In this document: piece by piece, positions 59,777-64,000 of the stretch
Layout of the letters: the number at the start of each line of letters is the position of its first letter
Numbering within the stretch: the first letter of the stretch is position 1
From: Branchiostoma floridae
Lineage: Eukaryota; Chordata; Leptocardii; Amphioxiformes; Branchiostomatidae
DNA length: 64,000 nt
Assembly: GCF_000003815.2 (NCBI RefSeq)
Contig: NC_049983.1
Span: forward strand, 22,466,063-22,530,062
Direction of reading: 5' to 3'
Translations under genes and position numbers: made by a program
Notes under the pieces: generated by a model
Seen by the model: the letters and a program-made list of their open reading frames with translations, nothing else
What the model was told of the DNA's origin: nothing
Databases searched by the model: none

Positions 59777-60410
59777 CAGTCCGGTTGTTTACTGGTTTGC
59801 TGGTTGTGCAGACGAGCGGGCGGTACGCATGCGTTCTACTGTTTACGTCACGGCGCCACGTGACTTATTTCTGAGACGGTCGCCGGGCTTGGCCTGGCCC
59901 CTCGGGAAAACCACACTTTGAAAGGTCATCAAAACTTTATTCCGCAATCATGGGGTTTACAATTAACTTCAAAGTATTTTATTGTGTGTACATTTTTGAT
60001 ATTCACAGGCTTTTCGACTATTAATGGAGGTGTCTTATGCACTTTAACAGGCCAAAACAATGGAATTGATTGGTTCACTGAGAAACTCTGAAGAAAACAC
60101 CACTTCAACTTGATTGCAGTCTTAGAGTTTTTTCCAAGCTCTAGAATGAAAAATTGTAAAAAATGCTAGTCAAACTTGCAAAAGCTCAATGTTTCTGACT
60201 TAGGGAAAAGAGATACTACTACAATGAGCGTAGTTCACTTGCCTAGAAGTGGTCAATGGCCTTGCACTGAGCAAACTTACATTCTATAAATGTACATGTA
60301 TGCGTGAAAAAACTATATCCAGTATAAGTTAGGCTAGAAGAATGAAATGATGAGTACAACTGATTATGTGGGCGAAGCCACACATTTAGTATTCTCTACA
60401 GATATTCCAA

Positions 60411-60683
60411 CCGGAAATCAGAAAAATGGAAGCTGTAAACATGCACTCCACGTTTCAAGCTTTTGGATTGGCTTACAGTCGCACTTTCTCGGTTTTACGT
60501 CAGAGGTGAACCTATCAAGGGACAGAACACAATCGGCATCGATTTTGATAATAACCAATCAGAACTCAGAAAAAATGGAAGCTGTCAACATATACTCCGC
60601 GTTTCCAGCTTTTTGATTGGGACAAAGTCGCGGACTGTCTCGGGTGTACGCAGAACTGAACCAATCAACGCACAGGACACAAA
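60411..60683. repeat. Tandem duplication of about 140 bp rich in CCAAT boxes
   Basis: AAAATGGAAGCTGT followed by CGTTTC and GATTGG is present at 60421-60475 and again at 60570-60620. Four CCAAT or ATTGG boxes (two per copy) lie before the small ORF at 60684, so it could be a duplicated promoter. Confidence 0.5.
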
Positions 60684-60848
60684 ATGGCATTCGGCATGCA
60701 GTTTGACAATACTTTCGCAGCTGAGACGACCAAACAGGCGCTCAAGGAAGAAGTTGCCCGCCATGGAATGAACGAGATTGATAAATTTTCACACAAAAAC
60801 GTTATCTTCAGAAAATTGGACCTTGGAATCTTGCAAATTCAACGGTGA
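60684..60848 (+). CDS. Possible small ORF or first exon, unrecognised
   Basis: 54 codons starting MAFGMQFDNTFAAETTKQAL and ending KLDLGILQIQR. Composition is coding-like and the upstream region carries duplicated CCAAT boxes. No family recognised. It could be the first exon of a larger gene, but no convincing donor was found. Confidence 0.3.
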   Translation: MAFGMQFDNTFAAETTKQALKEEVARHGMNEIDKFSHKNVIFRKLDLGILQIQR

Positions 60849-60911
60849 ACGGACGTGTTCACGCAACGCAATACATTTGTATACCTGTTAAAACGTGTGC
60901 TTGTAACATGT

Positions 60912-60985
60912 TGTTGCACTGGCTCAGTGGTATTATTCACGCGTGGTAAACCAACGCTCCGGGATCGAATCCGTGGACAGATAAT
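60912..60985 (+). mobile_element. tRNA-derived SINE head
   Basis: A perfect A box (TGGCTCAGTGG, 60920-60930) and a near-perfect B box (GGATCGAATCC, 60962-60972) are correctly spaced, resembling a tRNA-Gly-like head. A poly-T/A low-complexity stretch follows. A functional tRNA is unlikely because the acceptor stem does not pair. Confidence 0.55.
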
Positions 60986-62396
60986 GTTTTTTAATTTTTT
61001 TTTTCTTTTTGCTGCATTTTCGCGAAAATGTTGCCTTTATTGTTGCTTCTTTTCTTGCTATTTTTGCTTTCTTTTCCCTTCGCCCACATCCTGCATTTTT
61101 TTAAAAAAATGTTGCCTTTCTAGGTTAAAAGTTATTTTTTGATTTGGAAAAACTAGGGTTAATTCAGTAAACTATGGGTAACTTGTTAAATTGTATGTCC
61201 TGGTACTTCATTTCAAATTCTGAATACTGGTGTCTAACTAATGAACAGTGGTGTCAAACAGTTTTCCATGTGCATTTATACCAATTGAGATTCTCACAGT
61301 CCATTTGAACATTCCCAGACACCAGTAATGGCATGTTATGATGTCCAAGTCCTGCCTGTGGTTACAGAAATGTGCCGAGGTTGTTATTCTTGTCAGTCAG
61401 CGTGTCATAATGGTGGCAGTTATGGCTTGGATGGGATAGATTGCTACCTTCCAGGGCCATACACATTTTTCCTGGGTCATTCGCTATCGTCCAGCTCTAT
61501 CCTGGATCCTAACCTTTTCCTAAACAATCCAACTCTGAGCCCTAGGGCCAACATGGCCCAATGAAATTCTACAACAGGCCTCCTGAGTAAAACTCTGATA
61601 AATACACTATTGTCTTTGAACAGTTATTGAGATTGGGGGTCTGGCATCCAGGCTGTTATTTGAGAATCTCCAAGCAGATGTTGGGATACAAAATCATTAC
61701 ATTTTTCCTAACTGCCTGCATAGGAAAGTGTAACAGTTTTGCCTCCTCTACTGTTTGTGCCTTTGTCACCCTCATTAATTAGTTATAGTCCGTTCTAAAG
61801 AGCCATCGAAGTGTGTTTTCCTCTAGTTTATTTGGGTACATGGAAAAGTGGATGTAAATAAACAATGTAAAGTTTATGATACTCTATTGTAGTTTACAGT
61901 TGTGGTTTGTGCATTTGACATGGTCAAATGAATGACATGGTCATGATCAATGAACCTAGAGCCATTGGAGTGTTGTGTTATGTATGATTCGGATACAGAT
62001 AGAGGGATCAGAGGATGTAAATAAACTCAAACTCAATGTAAAGTCTATAATATACCATTGTAGTTTAGAGTAGTAGCAGTTTACACGTTTGACACACTCA
62101 TTACTTACCAGCTGTCCTAAAGAGCCACTGTCTGAAGTGAGGTTGTTTGTAAGTGTATTGACTAATTGAGTGGATGTTTGTAGAGGGAAGCTTGGGTACA
62201 CATGGGGGTGGCTGTGGTCCTTTGTGTCCCTTATCTCAGCATGTTGATTACTTCTCACCATAAACAAATCATGGACTCAAGTTTGAAGTGTCTAAAACCA
62301 GAGGAAATGTGAACTAATCCTTCAATACACGGAGTGTTGTCTACTGCTTCTGTTACTGGAGAGTCTGCATGGGGGTTCTGGCAGTGCTTTGCGGTA
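60986..62396. other. Non-coding stretch with one MITE end
   Basis: T-rich low complexity (60990-61140) and an ATCTCCAAGCAGATGTT word at 61669 belonging to the MITE family at 16995. No gene recognised. Confidence 0.4.
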
Positions 62397-62626
62397 CTGT
62401 AAATACAGAAACTTTCGTGGTGATTTTATGATCGCGGTTTTCCCATTGCCAATTCACTGCAGATTTAAAACCACTGCAAACATTTTTTCCCATGGCAGTA
62501 AGAGACTACAGTGCATGGTGCTACCGCGAACTTAAAACCACCGTGAACAGTCCTTTTTCCGCTGCCGCGAAATTGAATCCCCGCGAAAAAAGTTTTAAAG
62601 AAAAAAGGTAAATTTACATGTAAGGT
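62397..62626. mobile_element. Second mariner-type MITE copy (inverted, degraded)
   Basis: Starts CTGTAAATACAGAAAC after TA. It shares GCGGTTTT, AAACCACTGCAAACATTTTT, CCATGGCAGTAAGAGACTAC and AAACCACCGTG with the reverse complement of 15218-15429. The right end is diverged. Confidence 0.65.
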
Positions 62627-63106
62627 GTAAATATCAAGTTGCAGACAATATAGACTAATAGAAAATTCCTAAATGTTATCACTTATGCGCATTACCTCCG
62701 TATGATGGATCTTTACATTGAATTGAAAGGACGCAGTCTTTTATAACAGCTGAATGTGAGATACAAGTGAGGACGTTTTTATGTGTTTTTCCTGCAGTGG
62801 TCTGTGAGTGCTGAGCTGTGATAAGACTACTAATGATGTTCTGTGGGACCATTTCGGCGGGAGCGCTCTCACATTTTATGGCCCAGAGGCATTAAATTCC
62901 TTTGATGTTCTCTGATGTAAAGCATTTCTCTACAGCTGCAGTGGCTTATCAACTGCTTCCTTCAATGAGGCTTTTTTTTCTCAGACCGGTTGGAAATCAA
63001 GATCAAGCAAGAAGTGTTATAACCTTTTGATAGGAATGGTTATAAATCTTTTGAACACCCTTCTTGATAGCATATTTCAAAGCCAACCTAATTTCTTAAC
63101 TTTCTT

Positions 63107-63448
63107 TCATATATTTCTGCTCGGGTATCTTCTTTTCTTGCCCTGGATCGATTTATAAGTTATTTTCACCGTTTTGTCTAGAATTTTTAGGCACTTCATT
63201 CCTTCTTGTTGGACTCGTTTGTGGAAATGCTGGTTATATGTCCAGTTATTTAATGGAATAGCACTGTAGAAGATAGCACCTTGCATTATTGTGTTTGATT
63301 TTTGTTTATTATATAATTCATAATTTAGACAAGAAAGTAAAGCTATAGACTGGAAACTTGATTTTTTTCTGTTCTTGAAAGGTTTCCTCAAAATTTGACT
63401 AACATGGATTGCTCTCCTTTGCATTTCTGCAATGATGTACAGGATCAA
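63107..63448 (-). pseudogene. Possible LINE ORF2 C-terminal fragment
   Basis: An open 113-codon frame with a NKQKSNTIMQGAIFYSAIPL segment, loosely like the conserved GAxxYNxLP motif near LINE ORF2 ends. Weak resemblance only. Confidence 0.25.
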
Positions 63449-63660
63449 ACTTTTTAATGCATTATTCCTTGTTGTAAATGGTAAATGGCGTGACTAATGT
63501 ATGTAATATCGATCCTGTCTCCTGAAACTAGTGAAAGACACACCTCTCCCTTCCCACAAACAGCACTGCCCAATGCAATTATACCTGATAGCTGCGATCA
63601 GTATGCACCACACATGTACCTACACTACTAATTCCTCTGCTCCTACTTCCAGAAGACCAG

Positions 63661-63994
63661 CAGGGCTTGAAATACTTGTTTCTGCATACCTGCACTGGTG
63701 CAGGTAACATTGAAAGTTACCTGCACCAGACAAATTTACCTGCACCACCCTGAATTAAGGAGCTATGGATCATGCTAAAATTGTTCAGGAACCATTACTA
63801 TTTTTTCTTTTATACTTCTTAGGTGGTTACTGACAGCTAATAACAATCCATATACACCTACATTTAGGACATTTATGTATAAAACCCAGTACATGGAACA
63901 GTGCAGGGTTGTTGCATGCAGACACCAGTAATACCTGCGCAGCTCCAAGTTTACCTGCACTAACCTGCATATGCAGGTGGTATTTTGAGCCCTG
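63661..63994. mobile_element. hAT-like MITE (CAGGGCT termini)
   Basis: 334 bp. The left end CAGGGCTTGAAATAC and the right end GTATTTTGAGCCCTG are inverted repeats with two mismatches, and CAGGG starts are typical of hAT. The interior holds at least six ACCTGCA-type words. The 8-bp target duplication cannot be checked because the window ends six bases after the element. Confidence 0.6.
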
Positions 63995-64000
63995 CTGATA

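Larger units (their letters stand above)
52120..60043 (+). mobile_element. Kolobok-like DNA transposon, intact two-gene copy
   Basis: 7924 bp between TTAA sites (52116-52119, 60044-60047). Left terminus AGTGTATAAGACACC, right terminus its inverted copy with one mismatch (AGTGCATAAGACACC read inward); the match then fades. Inside are a THAP transposase gene (+, nine exons) and a P2X7 C-terminal-like gene (-, three exons), interlocked. TTAA target sites plus a THAP transposase fit the Kolobok superfamily. Both reading frames are open across all inferred splice junctions, so the copy may be autonomous. A LINE tail (57199-57540) has inserted into an intron shared by both genes. Confidence 0.8.

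Noticed and set aside
60912-60985. Functional tRNA gene
   Set aside because: A and B boxes fit, but acceptor ends do not pair and a low-complexity body follows.
61328-61564. 78-codon frame
   Set aside because: No family signature and no splice or promoter support.

Overview
The window is eukaryotic genomic DNA. It has spliced genes with GT-AG introns, dense DNA transposons, LINE and SINE debris, minisatellites and two assembly gaps (N runs 10563-10728 and 33985-34084). The gene families point to a cephalochordate (amphioxus, Branchiostoma): tandem LRR-Ig transmembrane receptors, a two-ORF LINE with a PHD-type finger in ORF1, a THAP-type transposase element, and many lineage-style MITEs. This assignment is inference from the style of the sequence, not a database match.

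Layout. 1-88: an internal exon of an ADAMTS-like gene on the minus strand. 300-893: a decayed LINE fragment. 1396-8106: a CACTA/EnSpm-type element (46-bp inverted termini, TTA target duplication) with a seemingly intact two-ORF LINE inside it (about 2131-6935). 8657-9864: a 64-bp satellite array that ends in three palindromes. 10100-18600: mainly non-coding DNA with minisatellites, MITEs, a possible secreted-protein first exon (16286-16399, minus) and a decayed satellite. 18899-40527: a cluster of five two-exon LRR-Ig receptor genes, four on the minus strand (A-D) and one on the plus strand (E), with A-D and E head to head around an assembly gap. 42762-44492: a divergent pair of genes resembling the bacterial/phage family DUF6165. 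47555-48526: a piggyBac-type TTAA element. 52120-60043: a TTAA-flanked Kolobok-like transposon carrying a nine-exon THAP transposase on the plus strand and, interlocked with it on the minus strand, a three-exon gene for a P2X7 C-terminal-like zinc protein. 60684 to the end: SINE, MITE and hAT-like debris.

How the genes work together. The five receptors share one gene plan: a signal peptide plus Cys-rich LRR cap in exon 1, a phase-0 intron, then LRRs, an LRRCT cap, an Ig-like domain, a membrane segment and a cytoplasmic tail in exon 2. The ectodomains are alike but the tails differ. B and C are almost tail-less. A carries YxN and PFYxM/L motifs. D carries four 51-residue modules with three YxxM motifs. 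E carries an 870-residue tail built from seven degenerate modules, three of which begin with a canonical ITIM. This looks like a lineage-specific family of paired or decoy receptors, analogous in logic to KIR/LILR families but built on LRR-Ig ectodomains. Genes A-D also share a conserved block 315-530 bp upstream of the start codon, a candidate common control element.

The Kolobok-like element is intact by reading frame in both genes. The exons of each gene lie inside introns of the other. The nested LINE is also open in both ORFs. So two possibly mobile autonomous elements lie within this 64 kb.
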